From Virgibacillus aidingensis (GTDB taxonomy: Bacteria; Bacillota; Bacilli; Bacillales; Amphibacillaceae), in contig NZ_WIXN01000001.1 in NCBI RefSeq assembly GCF_010994035.1, positions 124,001-188,000 of the forward strand: a stretch of 64,000 bases of DNA, given 5' to 3'. Shown here in pieces: positions 52,039-60,942 of this stretch (the first letter of the stretch is position 1; every line of letters begins with the position of its first letter). The notes below the pieces were generated by a model. The model did no database searches. It worked only from the letters and a program-made list of their open reading frames with translations, and was not told the origin of the DNA. The translations under genes were made by a program, and so were the position numbers.

Positions 52039-54366
52039 ATGGCTGTTGATGGAAGTATCAGAATTTCGACGAAGATAGACCAAAAAGGCATACAGACCGG
52101 CATAAAAGACATGCAGAAAAACCTAAACGGCGTGGCAGACAAACTAAAAGGCACTGGGAAGAAAATGAGCGCTGCTGTAACGGCTCCGATCGTTGGACTT
52201 GGAACCATTGCATTTGCTGCTGCTGACCAAGTAGACAAGGCTTATAACAATATCCGAGTAGGTACAGGGGCGACTGGTGAGGTTTTAGAAGATTTAAAGG
52301 AATCGTTTGATAGTGTGTTTGTAAATGTGCCGGATAGTGCGGATGCCGTTTCTGATGCACTAGCAAACTTAAACACGTACACCGGGGCAACCGGGGAAAC
52401 ATTAGAAGATTTAACTAAAAACGTAATGGACGCTTCCCGGATGTTGGGCGAGGATGGAGTGGCCAATTCTCAAGCCTTTGGTAAAGCATTAGAGCAATGG
52501 CAGATGCCGGCCGAAGACGGTGTGGGCGAACTAGAAAAACTTTATAAAATGACAGAGGACTACGGGGTCGGATTAGGTGAAGTATCCGGACATTTGACGG
52601 AATACGGTTCAGTGCTCCAAAATGCTGGTTTTGAAATGGATGAAGCAGCGGAAATAATGGCCCGGATGGAATCAGAGGGTATTTCCGTTTCAAGAGTTAT
52701 GCCGGGGCTGAATTCAGCCTTTAGAAATTGGGCAGAAGAGGGTAAGGATTCCAAAGAAGAACTGGATAAGGTAATTTCAAGCATGCAAAATGCAGAAACT
52801 GAAACGGAAGCCCTAGCCCTTGCAACAGAAACATTTGGCGCAGAAGGTGCGCAAAGGATGACAACAGCCATCCGAAACGAAGCGATCCCTTCCCTGGATG
52901 AATTAGGGAAAGGGTTTGAAGATACTTCCGGGATAATTCAGGACACCAACGAAGATACCAAAACAATAGGAGAAAGATTCGGAGAAATGAAGAATGAAAT
53001 TGTTATGGCCTTGCAGCCTTTAGGTGAAATATTGCTCGATCTAGCAGAAAAGGCTATTGATCCACTCATGGAAGGCATACAAAAGATCGCTGAATGGTTT
53101 CAGAACCTTTCCCCGGCAATGCAAAATACAATTGTCATTGTAGGTGGATTATTAGCAGCTATTGGCCCATTGTTGCTTGTGGTAGGCGGTTTAATTTCTG
53201 CATTTACAACCGTTATGCCAGTTATTGCAGCAGTTGGTAAAGCGTTTATGCTCTTAATGAATCCTATACCAATGATAATCGCCGGTGTGATCGCCCTTGG
53301 ATTACTGATTTACGACAACTGGGAATGGATTAAGGAAACGACCATCACAGTATTTACCGCAATTGGTGAATTCCTGTCTGAGTCATGGACTTGGATAAAG
53401 GAAACAGCCACAGAACTATGGACTTCTATCTCGGAATTTTTCATTGAAACCTGGACATTTATCAGAGAAACATTCACCGAAGCGCTAATAGCTATACAGG
53501 AATGGATAACTGAAAAGTGGACAGAAGCTCAAGAAACGACAACCGAAGTATTCACAGCGATAAGTGATTTCTTCACTGAAACTTGGAACAGCATAAAAGA
53601 AACCGTATCTGACATTGTAACGGGTATCGTTGATTTCTTTACCGAAAAATGGAACGATGCAAAAAAGACAACCGAAAGTATATTTAGTTGGATTGGCGAT
53701 TTTTTCAGCAGAACATGGACTATGATTAAGGTGGACATTTCCAACGCAATTTCAAATATAAAGGACGGAATCACTAACGCGTGGAATACACTAAAAAGCA
53801 TCACATCTACTGTTTGGAATGGAATAAAAGACACTTTAGGCGGAATATGGAACGGATTTAAAGACAGTGCTTCCGGAGCCTTCAACGCTGTAAAAGACAC
53901 AATAACAGGCGTATGGGATTCTATTTCCGGGACAACAAGCAGAATATGGGATGGCATTGTAGATTCAATAAAAGGTGCAATAAATGGAGTAATAAGCGCA
54001 ATAAATGGAATGTTGAACGGAATCAGCAGAATTAATATTAGACTGCCAAGAATCCCTTCATGGGTTCCTGGAATTGGAGGAAGGGGTGGCGGAACTATCG
54101 GCTTCCCTAGTATCCCTAATATCCCAAGCCTGGACGTAGGTACAAACCTTGTTACCAAAGATGGTTTAGCTATGATTCACGCAGGAGAGGCTATTGTTCC
54201 GGCGGAACATGCAGGACCATATCGTGAAGGTGGCGGCGGCACAACGAATATGACGGTTATAGCACAGCTTGACGGTGAGGAAATAGCAAGAGTAACTAAA
54301 CCTTTTATTGATACGGCTATGGGCGACGACATGACGATTGAAGCCTATTTGAGGGGTAACAGGTAA
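52039..54366 (+). CDS. Phage tail tape measure protein, complete, 775 aa
   Basis: Sets tail length in siphophages and is injected with the DNA. Residues 1-60 have the SIRISTKIDQKGIQTGIKDM start; 60-330 match the TP901-type tape measure domain (DKAYNNIRVGTGATGEVLED, GISVSRVMPGLNSAFRNWAE). Residues 363-430 are hydrophobic helices. About 430-655 is a Trp-rich array with roughly 11-residue periodicity (SESWTWIKETATELWTSISE). The end is Gly-rich, then LAMIHAGEAIVPAE and a short tail. GAGGTGA precedes the ATG. No tail tube, distal tail or baseplate gene adjoins it; terminators flank it on both sides. Confidence 0.93.
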   Translation: MAVDGSIRISTKIDQKGIQTGIKDMQKNLNGVADKLKGTGKKMSAAVTAPIVGLGTIAFAAADQVDKAYNNIRVGTGATGEVLEDLKESFDSVFVNVPDSADAVSDALANLNTYTGATGETLEDLTKNVMDASRMLGEDGVANSQAFGKALEQWQMPAEDGVGELEKLYKMTEDYGVGLGEVSGHLTEYGSVLQNAGFEMDEAAEIMARMESEGISVSRVMPGLNSAFRNWAEEGKDSKEELDKVISSMQNAETETEALALATETFGAEGAQRMTTAIRNEAIPSLDELGKGFEDTSGIIQDTNEDTKTIGERFGEMKNEIVMALQPLGEILLDLAEKAIDPLMEGIQKIAEWFQNLSPAMQNTIVIVGGLLAAIGPLLLVVGGLISAFTTVMPVIAAVGKAFMLLMNPIPMIIAGVIALGLLIYDNWEWIKETTITVFTAIGEFLSESWTWIKETATELWTSISEFFIETWTFIRETFTEALIAIQEWITEKWTEAQETTTEVFTAISDFFTETWNSIKETVSDIVTGIVDFFTEKWNDAKKTTESIFSWIGDFFSRTWTMIKVDISNAISNIKDGITNAWNTLKSITSTVWNGIKDTLGGIWNGFKDSASGAFNAVKDTITGVWDSISGTTSRIWDGIVDSIKGAINGVISAINGMLNGISRINIRLPRIPSWVPGIGGRGGGTIGFPSIPNIPSLDVGTNLVTKDGLAMIHAGEAIVPAEHAGPYREGGGGTTNMTVIAQLDGEEIARVTKPFIDTAMGDDMTIEAYLRGNR

Positions 54367-54405
54367 AAATGCAATATACGAATATCGTGAATTGCAAGAG
54401 TAACA

Positions 54406-54437
54406 GAGGGCTATCCAAATTTGGGTAGTCCTCTTTT
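54406..54437 (+). terminator. Terminator after the tape measure gene
   Basis: GAGGGCTATCC pairs with GGGTAGTCCTC through G-U wobbles, with a 6-nt loop and a following TTTT. Confidence 0.8.
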
Positions 54438-54502
54438 AAAAGGAATAATTTAATATTTGTTGAACTTATATAATAGATGAAAGTGAGAAGGAGGAAGTGA
54501 CT

Positions 54503-54781
54503 TTGTCTATTGAAGATATTATTCGACAAATCATTCGGGAGGAAAACGAAAAACACCTGGAGGACATCAGGCGTTTGCTCGAATCTCACGGATACCATGA
54601 AGTTCCAAGATTCTTAACAGTACCGGAAGCTGCCAAAATATTACGTATAGGGCGTACAGCAACATATGAACTTTGTAGACAATCAGAACATAACGGATTC
54701 CCTTGTATACGCGAAGGACACAAAATCCGCATTCCGTACAACGCACTAATGAACTGGATAAATCAAAAGACAAGTCAATAG
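54503..54781 (+). CDS. Second excisionase-family DNA-binding protein near attR
   Basis: The 92-aa protein ends in an HTH_17 excisionase-type domain (RFLTVPEAAKILRIGRTATY then GFPCIREGHKIRIPYNALMN) after a helical N-terminus. TTG at 54503 is chosen because AAGGAGG lies 8 nt upstream; the GTG at 54497 is too close to it. It is separately placed between the tape measure terminator and the right arm sites, so it may be the true Xis or a late regulator. Confidence 0.75.
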   Translation: MSIEDIIRQIIREENEKHLEDIRRLLESHGYHEVPRFLTVPEAAKILRIGRTATYELCRQSEHNGFPCIREGHKIRIPYNALMNWINQKTSQ

Positions 54782-54804
54782 TTTTTAGGGTCACATTTTC
54801 TAAA

Positions 54805-54825
54805 GTGTCATCAAGGTGTCATCAA
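54805..54825 (+). promoter_or_regulatory. Right arm-type integrase sites (two copies)
   Basis: GTGTCATCAA at 54805-54814 and 54816-54825, the same tandem pair and spacing as at 42153-42173, 32 bp from attR. Confidence 0.75.
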
Positions 54826-54856
54826 AAATAACTTATTTATAATTACTTTAAACAAT

Positions 54857-54940
54857 AAAAAACGCCCAATCCCTTGCAGGACAGGCGTTTCAATATATGG
54901 AGCATAGCGGGCTCGAACCGCTGACCTCTTGTCTGCCAGA
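54857..54940. repeat. attR: 84-bp repeat within tRNA-Ala
   Basis: Identical to attL. It supplies the 3' half and terminator of the functional tRNA-Ala gene, so the element restores the gene it disrupts. The terminator hairpin (AAACGCC/GGCGTTTTTT on the minus strand) is part of the repeat. Confidence 0.95.
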
Positions 54941-54970
54941 CAAACGCTCTCCCAGCTGAGCTAATGCCCC
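54898..54970 (-). tRNA. tRNA-Ala (anticodon GGC)
   Basis: The 73-nt minus-strand cloverleaf has acceptor GGGGCAT/ATGCTCC with the alanine identity pair G3-U70, D arm GCTC/GAGC, anticodon loop CTGGCAG (anticodon GGC), T loop TTCGAGC and discriminator A; CCA is not encoded. Its 3' half lies in attR. Confidence 0.96.
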
Positions 54971-55162
54971 GTTACAAATAGAAATTATATAACGAAATCG
55001 GATTTTTTTCAAGCCATTTAATATATGTGGGAAAATTTTGTTTATAGGCTGGTATTAAGATCAGGTTATTCAAATTTTCATTATTTACAGACAAGTGACT
55101 TTGCGGTATATTATAGGGAATGAGCTTTCCGAAAAATTTATTAGGATAAAAGGGAGTTAAAC

Positions 55163-55447
55163 ATGAGTACTAAAGATTTGGAAAAAGATAGATACCTGAA
55201 CAAAGTAGCAAACAGGGAAGCATTAATCGGAGTGGGAATTGCCATCTTTAACTTCATTTGGTGGTATGCATTTGCATATGGTTTGGGGAGCAAGGACCCA
55301 TCAGAATATACTTATGTATTTGGATTGCCAGCCTGGTTTTTTTACAGCTGTGTACTCGGGTTTATTGTAATTTCCATCGTGGTTATTTTCGTGGTGAAAC
55401 AGTTTTTTGTTGAAATCCCGTTTGAAGAGGAGAAAGAAAACGAATGA
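55163..55447 (+). CDS. yhdT: YhdT-family (DUF997) membrane protein
   Basis: The 94-aa protein has two helices and the DUF997 pattern (NREALIGVGIAIFNFIWWYA; YVFGLPAWFFYSCVLGFIVI). It is regularly found before panF and may be an accessory subunit. AAAGGGAG precedes the ATG. Its stop overlaps the panF start by 4 bp. Confidence 0.9.
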   Translation: MSTKDLEKDRYLNKVANREALIGVGIAIFNFIWWYAFAYGLGSKDPSEYTYVFGLPAWFFYSCVLGFIVISIVVIFVVKQFFVEIPFEEEKENE

Positions 55448-56877
55448 ATTGGCAAGCAATTTTTCCATTAGTTATTATATTAATTATTATTTTTGGAGTA
55501 GGAATCTGGGCAAGCAGATATGTCAGAGGGTCATCATCATTTATGCAAGATTATTTTCTGGGAGGCCGGAGCATGGGCGGCTTTCTGCTGGCAATGACGA
55601 TGACTGCTACTTATGGAAGTGCAAGCAGTTTTATTGGAGGGCCGGGAACAGCCTATACAGAAGGGCTGGGCTGGGTGCTTTTAGCGATGACCCAAGTTGT
55701 GACAGGTTATTTTGTGCTGATGATATTGGGGAAAAAATTTGCTGTCGTAACAAGAAGATATAAGGCTGTAACCATGGTGGACTTTTTAAAAAGCAGATAC
55801 CGGTCCAAATGGGTGGTTCTGTTTTCGGCTTTAAGCATTATAATATTTTTATTTTCTGCAATGGCTGCACAGTGGATTGGCGGTGCCCGTTTGCTGGAAT
55901 CATTAATAGGGATTGATTATACAACCGCACTAGTTATATTTGCATTATCCGTACTTATTTACGTTACAATTGGCGGATTTCGGGCAGTGGCTTTAACAGA
56001 CGCTGTTCAAGGAAGTATTATGTTTCTCGGTACGCTGGTACTGCTGATAGCCGTAATTATCGCCGGCGGTGGCATTCCTTTTATTATTTCCGATTTACAT
56101 ACAGAAAACCCAAATCTGATTACACCCTATGGCGCAGAAGGAACATTGAGCCCGGCGTTCGTATCCTCCTTTTGGATTCTGGTCGGTGTCGGTGTGGTGG
56201 CATTGCCGCAGATTACAGTTCGGGCGATGGCGTACAGGGATTCACGTTCCATGCATCGTGCTATTATTATAGGAACCATTGTAGTCGGCTTTATCATGCT
56301 GAATATGCATCTGATAGGTGTGTTTGCAAGACCAATTTTGCCGGGAATAGAAATCGGGGATCAGGTTATGCCGCTTATCGCATTAGAGGTGATGCCCGCC
56401 TGGCTTGCTGGTGTGGTATTAGCGGCACCGATGGCAGCAATTATGTCAACTGTCGATTCATTATTATTGCTCGTGAGTTCCACTATCGTAAAGGATGTTT
56501 ATTTGAATTATGTGAGACCGGATGCTCCGCACAATAGGGTAAAGTGGCTAAGCATCAGTATTACTGCGGTTTTAGGGGTAATCGTATTTTTCATGGCTTT
56601 AAATCCGCCTGATTTAATCATCTGGCTTAACCTATTTGCCTTTGGCGGCTTGGAAGCTGCGTTTATTTGGCCTATTATTCTCGGACTCTATTGGAGTAAA
56701 GGAAATAAATACGGAGCACTTGCATCAATGATTACGGGGGTAGGATTGTATATCTTATCTGATTCCTTCTTCCCGCAGCCGCTTGGTTTGCATTCTGTTG
56801 TATTGCCGGTAATATTATCCTTTTTTGCTTATGTTTTTGTGAGCTTGGCAACACAGAAGAAGGCTGCAGGAATATAG
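55444..56877 (+). CDS. panF: Sodium/pantothenate symporter
   Basis: Imports pantothenate with Na+ for coenzyme A synthesis. The 477-aa protein has 12-13 helices and SSS/PanF landmarks: SFMQDYFLGGRSMGGFLLAM near residue 32, TATYGSASSFIGGPGTAYTE near 53 and FRAVALTDAVQGSIMFLGTL near 180. The pairing with yhdT supports PanF rather than another SSS member. A terminator follows. Confidence 0.93.
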   Translation: MNWQAIFPLVIILIIIFGVGIWASRYVRGSSSFMQDYFLGGRSMGGFLLAMTMTATYGSASSFIGGPGTAYTEGLGWVLLAMTQVVTGYFVLMILGKKFAVVTRRYKAVTMVDFLKSRYRSKWVVLFSALSIIIFLFSAMAAQWIGGARLLESLIGIDYTTALVIFALSVLIYVTIGGFRAVALTDAVQGSIMFLGTLVLLIAVIIAGGGIPFIISDLHTENPNLITPYGAEGTLSPAFVSSFWILVGVGVVALPQITVRAMAYRDSRSMHRAIIIGTIVVGFIMLNMHLIGVFARPILPGIEIGDQVMPLIALEVMPAWLAGVVLAAPMAAIMSTVDSLLLLVSSTIVKDVYLNYVRPDAPHNRVKWLSISITAVLGVIVFFMALNPPDLIIWLNLFAFGGLEAAFIWPIILGLYWSKGNKYGALASMITGVGLYILSDSFFPQPLGLHSVVLPVILSFFAYVFVSLATQKKAAGI

Positions 56878-56890
56878 TAATGTCCACGGA

Positions 56891-56942
56891 AAAGGGCTAT
56901 CCTCCATCAGCCGCTACCGGCTTAAGGGAGGGCAGCCCTTTC
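56891..56942. terminator. Terminator between panF and the acyl-CoA ligase
   Basis: AAAGGGCT...CTCC pairs with GGAGG...AGCCCTTT around an inner hairpin; usable by both convergent genes. Confidence 0.7.
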
Positions 56943-56947
56943 TGATT

Positions 56948-58933
56948 TTAAAGTTTGACATCCTTCCCGGCAAACTCGACAAAATAATCCAATGCTTTTT
57001 CATTGCTCAGTGATCCCTTATTCACTACCTGCTCTACAGGTTTGCCCATAAGAATTTTCTTTACCGGGATCTCCAGTTTTTTTCCGTTTAAAGTTTTTGG
57101 CAGATCTTCCACTTCATAGACTCCAGTTGGCACATGTCTCGGTGAGCATTGAGTCCGAATTTGCCTTTTTATGGCCTGCTTAATATCTTCGGTTAATTCA
57201 TACCCTTCCTTCATCTGTACAAAGAGCGGTGTTTCTGAATCATTTCCTTTTGGTATGTCGACAATTAAACTGTCGGCCACTGCCTTGACCTGATCCACTG
57301 CACGGTAGATCTCGCTTGTGCCGATCCGGATACCGGCGCGATTTATGGTTGCATCAGATCGGCCGTAAATGACACATGTATGTCTATCGGTAACTTTTAA
57401 ATAGTCGCCGTGACACCATATCCCTGGAAAAACATCAAAATAGCTTTCGTAAAGCCGGCTTCCGTCCGGATCACCCCAGAAATAAATCGGCATCGATGGA
57501 AATGGCTTGGTCAGTACGAGTTCCCCGACTTCCTCAATCTGCGGATTCCCATCATCACTGAAGCTTTCAATTTTTGCACCTAGGGCGCGGCACTGCAGCT
57601 CTCCGGCATACACAGGCAAAATCGGCGTTCCGGAAATGAAAGCTGTACATACGTCAGTGCCTCCGCTTGCTGAGGCAATCCATACATCTTGTTTCACATT
57701 TTCATAGCACCAGTTAAAACCCTCCGGCGGCAATGGAGAGCCGGTGGAGCCAATGCTTTTCAGATGACTTAGATCATATTCTTCCCCGGGCTGCAGGTTT
57801 TCATCCTTCATGCAGCCTGTAATATAACTGGCACTGGTACCGAATACGGTCATTTTTGTGTCTTCTGCAAATTTCCATAGCATATTTTTATCCGGATAAG
57901 CGGGGTTGCCGTCATATAAAATAACGGTGCTCCCGGTCAGCAATCCGCTGACAAGGAAATTCCACATCATCCATCCTGTTGTGGTAAACCAGAAGAAACG
58001 ATCATTTTCATCCAAATCTGAATGGAATGTCAGCGCTTTTAAATGTTCAAGTAAAATACCACCCTGGCTTTGTACGATGGGCTTTGGTTTTCCGGTAGTT
58101 CCGGAAGAAAAAAGCACCCAAAGCGGATCATTAAAAGGAACAGGCTCGTAAGTCAGGGTCTGTGACCCTTTTGTCTGGACAGCATCCTGCCATATAATCG
58201 GATTTTTCAGCGCTGAAAAATCTGCATCTTGATTTAAATATGGAACAGCAATAGTGGCTTCCAATGTTGGAAGTTCAGCCTGGATTTCTTTTACAGTTTC
58301 CATCCGTTCAAAATTTTTGCCGCCGTAAAGATATCCATCTACTGTGACCATTACCTTTGGCTCAATTTGTTTAAACCGGTCAATCACACTTTGTGTTCCG
58401 AAATCAGGTGATGCACTGGACCAGATGGCTCCCAGACTTGCGCTGGCCAGGAACACAATGATAGTTTCATAGATATTTGGTGCATAGGCAACAATTCGAT
58501 CCCCTTTTTGGACACCGAGGTTTTTAAGTGTTTTCTGCATTGCAGCGGTTTGTTTATATAATTCATTCCAGGTGATTTCGGACGTTTCGCGTATTTCGGA
58601 AGCATGAATAATCGCGGGTTTATCTGTTTTTCTATTTCTGAAAATATGCTCGGTGTAATTAATTTCAGCTCCGTCAAACCATTTGGCCCCAGGCATTTTA
58701 TGGGTGGATAACACAGATGTATAAGTTTTTGTTGATTGAATATCAAAATACTCCCATTGGGATTCCCAAAAGGCTTCAAGTTCATTTACGGACCACTTCC
58801 AAAGGGAGTGATAATCATAGAATTGCAGGTTTTTATTATTGTTTAGCCATTCCATATATGCCTGTATATTGGTTTTCTGTTTCCATTTTTCATCAGGCTC
58901 CCACAGCAGCGTACCTTCTTTAATTTGACTCAT
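56948..58933 (-). CDS. aacS: Acetoacetate-CoA ligase
   Basis: Activates acetoacetate to acetoacetyl-CoA with ATP, forming AMP. The 661-aa protein has the ACS-type N-terminal domain, the AMP-binding P-loop LFSSGTTGKPKPIVQSQGG near residue 268, a GSTGSPLPPEGFNW block near 390 and the C-terminal hinge GRSDATINRAGIRIGTSEIY near 525. The catalytic Lys lies in LPKTLNGKKLEIPVKKIL. The length and the GGILLEH block fit acetoacetyl- rather than acetyl-CoA synthetases. AGGAGTGG precedes the ATG, and a cre site lies 41 bp upstream. Confidence 0.9.
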   Translation of the reverse strand: MSQIKEGTLLWEPDEKWKQKTNIQAYMEWLNNNKNLQFYDYHSLWKWSVNELEAFWESQWEYFDIQSTKTYTSVLSTHKMPGAKWFDGAEINYTEHIFRNRKTDKPAIIHASEIRETSEITWNELYKQTAAMQKTLKNLGVQKGDRIVAYAPNIYETIIVFLASASLGAIWSSASPDFGTQSVIDRFKQIEPKVMVTVDGYLYGGKNFERMETVKEIQAELPTLEATIAVPYLNQDADFSALKNPIIWQDAVQTKGSQTLTYEPVPFNDPLWVLFSSGTTGKPKPIVQSQGGILLEHLKALTFHSDLDENDRFFWFTTTGWMMWNFLVSGLLTGSTVILYDGNPAYPDKNMLWKFAEDTKMTVFGTSASYITGCMKDENLQPGEEYDLSHLKSIGSTGSPLPPEGFNWCYENVKQDVWIASASGGTDVCTAFISGTPILPVYAGELQCRALGAKIESFSDDGNPQIEEVGELVLTKPFPSMPIYFWGDPDGSRLYESYFDVFPGIWCHGDYLKVTDRHTCVIYGRSDATINRAGIRIGTSEIYRAVDQVKAVADSLIVDIPKGNDSETPLFVQMKEGYELTEDIKQAIKRQIRTQCSPRHVPTGVYEVEDLPKTLNGKKLEIPVKKILMGKPVEQVVNKGSLSNEKALDYFVEFAGKDVKL

Positions 58934-58973
58934 TCCACTCCTCCTGACAACTTAATAAGTTATTATCATTATA

Positions 58974-58987
58974 TGAAATCGCTTACC
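58974..58987. promoter_or_regulatory. Candidate CcpA site (cre) before aacS
   Basis: TGAAATCGCTTACC matches cre consensus TGWAANCGNTNWCA at 13 of 14 positions, 41 bp upstream of the ligase. Catabolite repression of this class of enzymes is common. The remaining gap to 59288 shows nothing else. Confidence 0.6.
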
Positions 58988-59288
58988 ATGTGTAAAGGAT
59001 CGATAAAATACCCACTTTTATAAAGTCTTTTTAATTCTATAGCAGGAAAATTTATAAACAAGCGGAAGTAAAATTGTCCATATTATAAATGTACCAACTG
59101 CTGCATTGAAAATATCGTTACAATGGATGGGATCCCGAAATATATAACTAAAAATACCAGTTCACAAAACAACGATGAATATGGCATTGAATGCATTTCT
59201 TGAACCAAGTATTACCTGCTCTCCCATATAGTTGTTTTAAGTTACTAATTTCTCTTTCGAAACTGAATCATCAGATTACCTGGGACCC

Positions 59289-59699
59289 CTATTTTTGATT
59301 TTCCAGATGCTTGTTCAGCGTGGATTCCAGCTTTTTAAAGTAAAGGTACCATCCTAAAGCGTTTAATGCATAAAGCAGGATAAAAGCGAGCGTGCTCCAT
59401 ATTACTGCTGACATATTAAGCGGTATCCATCCGACAGTTCCTGCGATTAGAAGCCAGGCAGTATAAGTCATAAAAAAGTGGATCACTGACTTTCTTATGA
59501 TATTGCTGTCATCGTCTCCAAAAATTAAAGAGGATATGCCAAAATATATGCCTAAGATTAAACTTGCTCCCATATGCACCCATATTTCCGGGATGGTAGC
59601 TTCAAATGCATTGACTTTCATAATGGTAAGGGCAATAAATGTAAATATACCTCCAAAAGCAATCCCCATCATACTGCGTCTTAAAACTTCAAGTATCAT
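59289..59699 (-). CDS. DUF3021 membrane protein
   Basis: The 136-aa protein has four helices and the DUF3021 pattern (RRSMMGIAFGGIFTFIALTI; IRKSVIHFFMTYTAWLLIAG). DUF3021 genes sit next to LytTR regulators and probably modulate them. It starts one base after the LytTR stop and ends the four-gene operon. Confidence 0.88.
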   Translation of the reverse strand: MILEVLRRSMMGIAFGGIFTFIALTIMKVNAFEATIPEIWVHMGASLILGIYFGISSLIFGDDDSNIIRKSVIHFFMTYTAWLLIAGTVGWIPLNMSAVIWSTLAFILLYALNALGWYLYFKKLESTLNKHLENQK

Positions 59700-59700
59700 T

Positions 59701-60150
59701 TTACTGCCCTCCCTTCATCAATCTTTCTTTAATAGCACTTACATATTTTCGGGTAATATATTCCTTGTTGCCGGATTGAAAATAAACACATAGATTTCCG
59801 TTAAAAGATGCTTCAAATTTGTCAATACGATGAATATTGCCGATTACAGACTTGGAGAAGCGCATAAAGTCATGGGGAAGCAGGAAATCCTCCACTTGGT
59901 ACAGCTTCATTTTCACTTCAAAATGCCGGTTTTTTACTACTGCAAATATTTTTCTTTTTTCGGCATGAATAAAATCGATTTCCCTGGGATCCAGAAGTAC
60001 GGTTTGATCTTTATCAATGCCAAATAAGCGCTGCTGTTTTTCCTTCTTAATAATTTTCACAATTTCCTCCAGCTCCTGCGTCCATTCCTTTGTCTGGATC
60101 GTTATCTTTGTCTCTTCATGACTATCATCAATATCGATGTTTACTTTCAT
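59701..60150 (-). CDS. LytTR-domain transcriptional regulator
   Basis: The 149-aa protein has a short helical N-terminus and a LytTR DNA-binding domain (about 50-145: LLDPREIDFIHAEKRKIFAV; LPHDFMRFSKSVIGNIHRID). No receiver domain is present, so activity is probably controlled by the DUF3021 partner. GGGGGATAAGG precedes the ATG at 60150; an upstream in-frame start is less likely. Confidence 0.9.
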   Translation of the reverse strand: MKVNIDIDDSHEETKITIQTKEWTQELEEIVKIIKKEKQQRLFGIDKDQTVLLDPREIDFIHAEKRKIFAVVKNRHFEVKMKLYQVEDFLLPHDFMRFSKSVIGNIHRIDKFEASFNGNLCVYFQSGNKEYITRKYVSAIKERLMKGGQ

Positions 60151-60182
60151 CCTTATCCCCCTAGTGCACTTCACACATTCTG

Positions 60183-60938
60183 CTAGCCGACAGATTTTCT
60201 CAGAAAAGATGGATAGCGGATCATGGCAGTAATAATTGCGGCTAAACCAACTGCAAATAATATAGCCAGCGTTTTTATCAGTTCCGTCAACTCAGTAGTT
60301 CCCGCCATGGCATCCTGGAAGGACTGGTGTGCCCAATACTGCGGCAGAAAACGGCCGATCGTCTGCATAAAGTCCGGCATCATTTCAAATGGTACCCATA
60401 AGCCGCCCAGCATTGCACCGCCCAACGCAATAATTTGTGTGATGGCAATTCCCATATTTTCCGTATTTACCGTAAGCGACATGGCGAGCCCGATAGCAGT
60501 AACTGTAAATGTGATGAATAAAGATAAAATCAGCAGTGTAATCGGTTCTCCCAATGGCACATCATATACAAGTCTTCCAAATAAAAATAACACAATAATC
60601 TGAATAAGTACAATGCACATAAAGGGAAGCCACTTTCCAAGCAAATAATGAAAGCTTGACAGTGGAGTGCTGGCCAGTCTTGACGTTGTGCCTTTGTCCC
60701 TGTCTTTTATAAACACCTGGACCATCGAAATCATAATAAAAAATACAAACATAACAACGTAACCGGGTATGATCGACAAAATGACTTCCTGTCTCATTGC
60801 TGCATCAGTATTCGCTGTAAAAATGGCTATAAAGATGATTGTAAATAAAATAGGAAGGCCCAGCATCCAAAAAAACAGTCCTTTGTCCTGTGCATGTTTT
60901 TTTAATTCCACTTTAAAAATCGCTATCATCTGGTACAC
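60183..60938 (-). CDS. ABC-2 type permease
   Basis: The 251-aa membrane protein has six helices and the ABC-2 pattern: KDRDKGTTSRLASTPLSSFH near residue 72 and GGAMLGGLWVPFEMMPDFMQ near 178. It pairs with the ATPase 4 bp upstream as an exporter, typically of drugs or peptides, regulated by the LytTR/DUF3021 pair. Confidence 0.9.
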   Translation of the reverse strand: MYQMIAIFKVELKKHAQDKGLFFWMLGLPILFTIIFIAIFTANTDAAMRQEVILSIIPGYVVMFVFFIMISMVQVFIKDRDKGTTSRLASTPLSSFHYLLGKWLPFMCIVLIQIIVLFLFGRLVYDVPLGEPITLLILSLFITFTVTAIGLAMSLTVNTENMGIAITQIIALGGAMLGGLWVPFEMMPDFMQTIGRFLPQYWAHQSFQDAMAGTTELTELIKTLAILFAVGLAAIITAMIRYPSFLRKSVG

Positions 60939-60942
60939 CTCC

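Larger units (their letters stand above)
41955..54940. mobile_element. Satellite-like integrative element in tRNA-Ala(GGC)
   Basis: A perfect 84-bp direct repeat bounds 12.9 kb inserted into the 3' half of a tRNA-Ala gene. The left module (int and repressor, leftward) and the right module (Cro-like, small genes, excisionase-like, primase, DUF3987, iteron origin, small genes, split XpaF-like regulator, tape measure) follow the phage-inducible island plan. No terminase, portal, capsid, tail tube, baseplate, holin or endolysin is visible. Apart from the split regulator the genes look intact. A deleted prophage is the competing reading. Confidence 0.85.

Noticed and set aside
41955-54940. Complete inducible prophage
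   Set aside because: No terminase, portal, capsid, tail tube, baseplate, holin or endolysin gene is present in the 12.9 kb, so it cannot form particles on its own.
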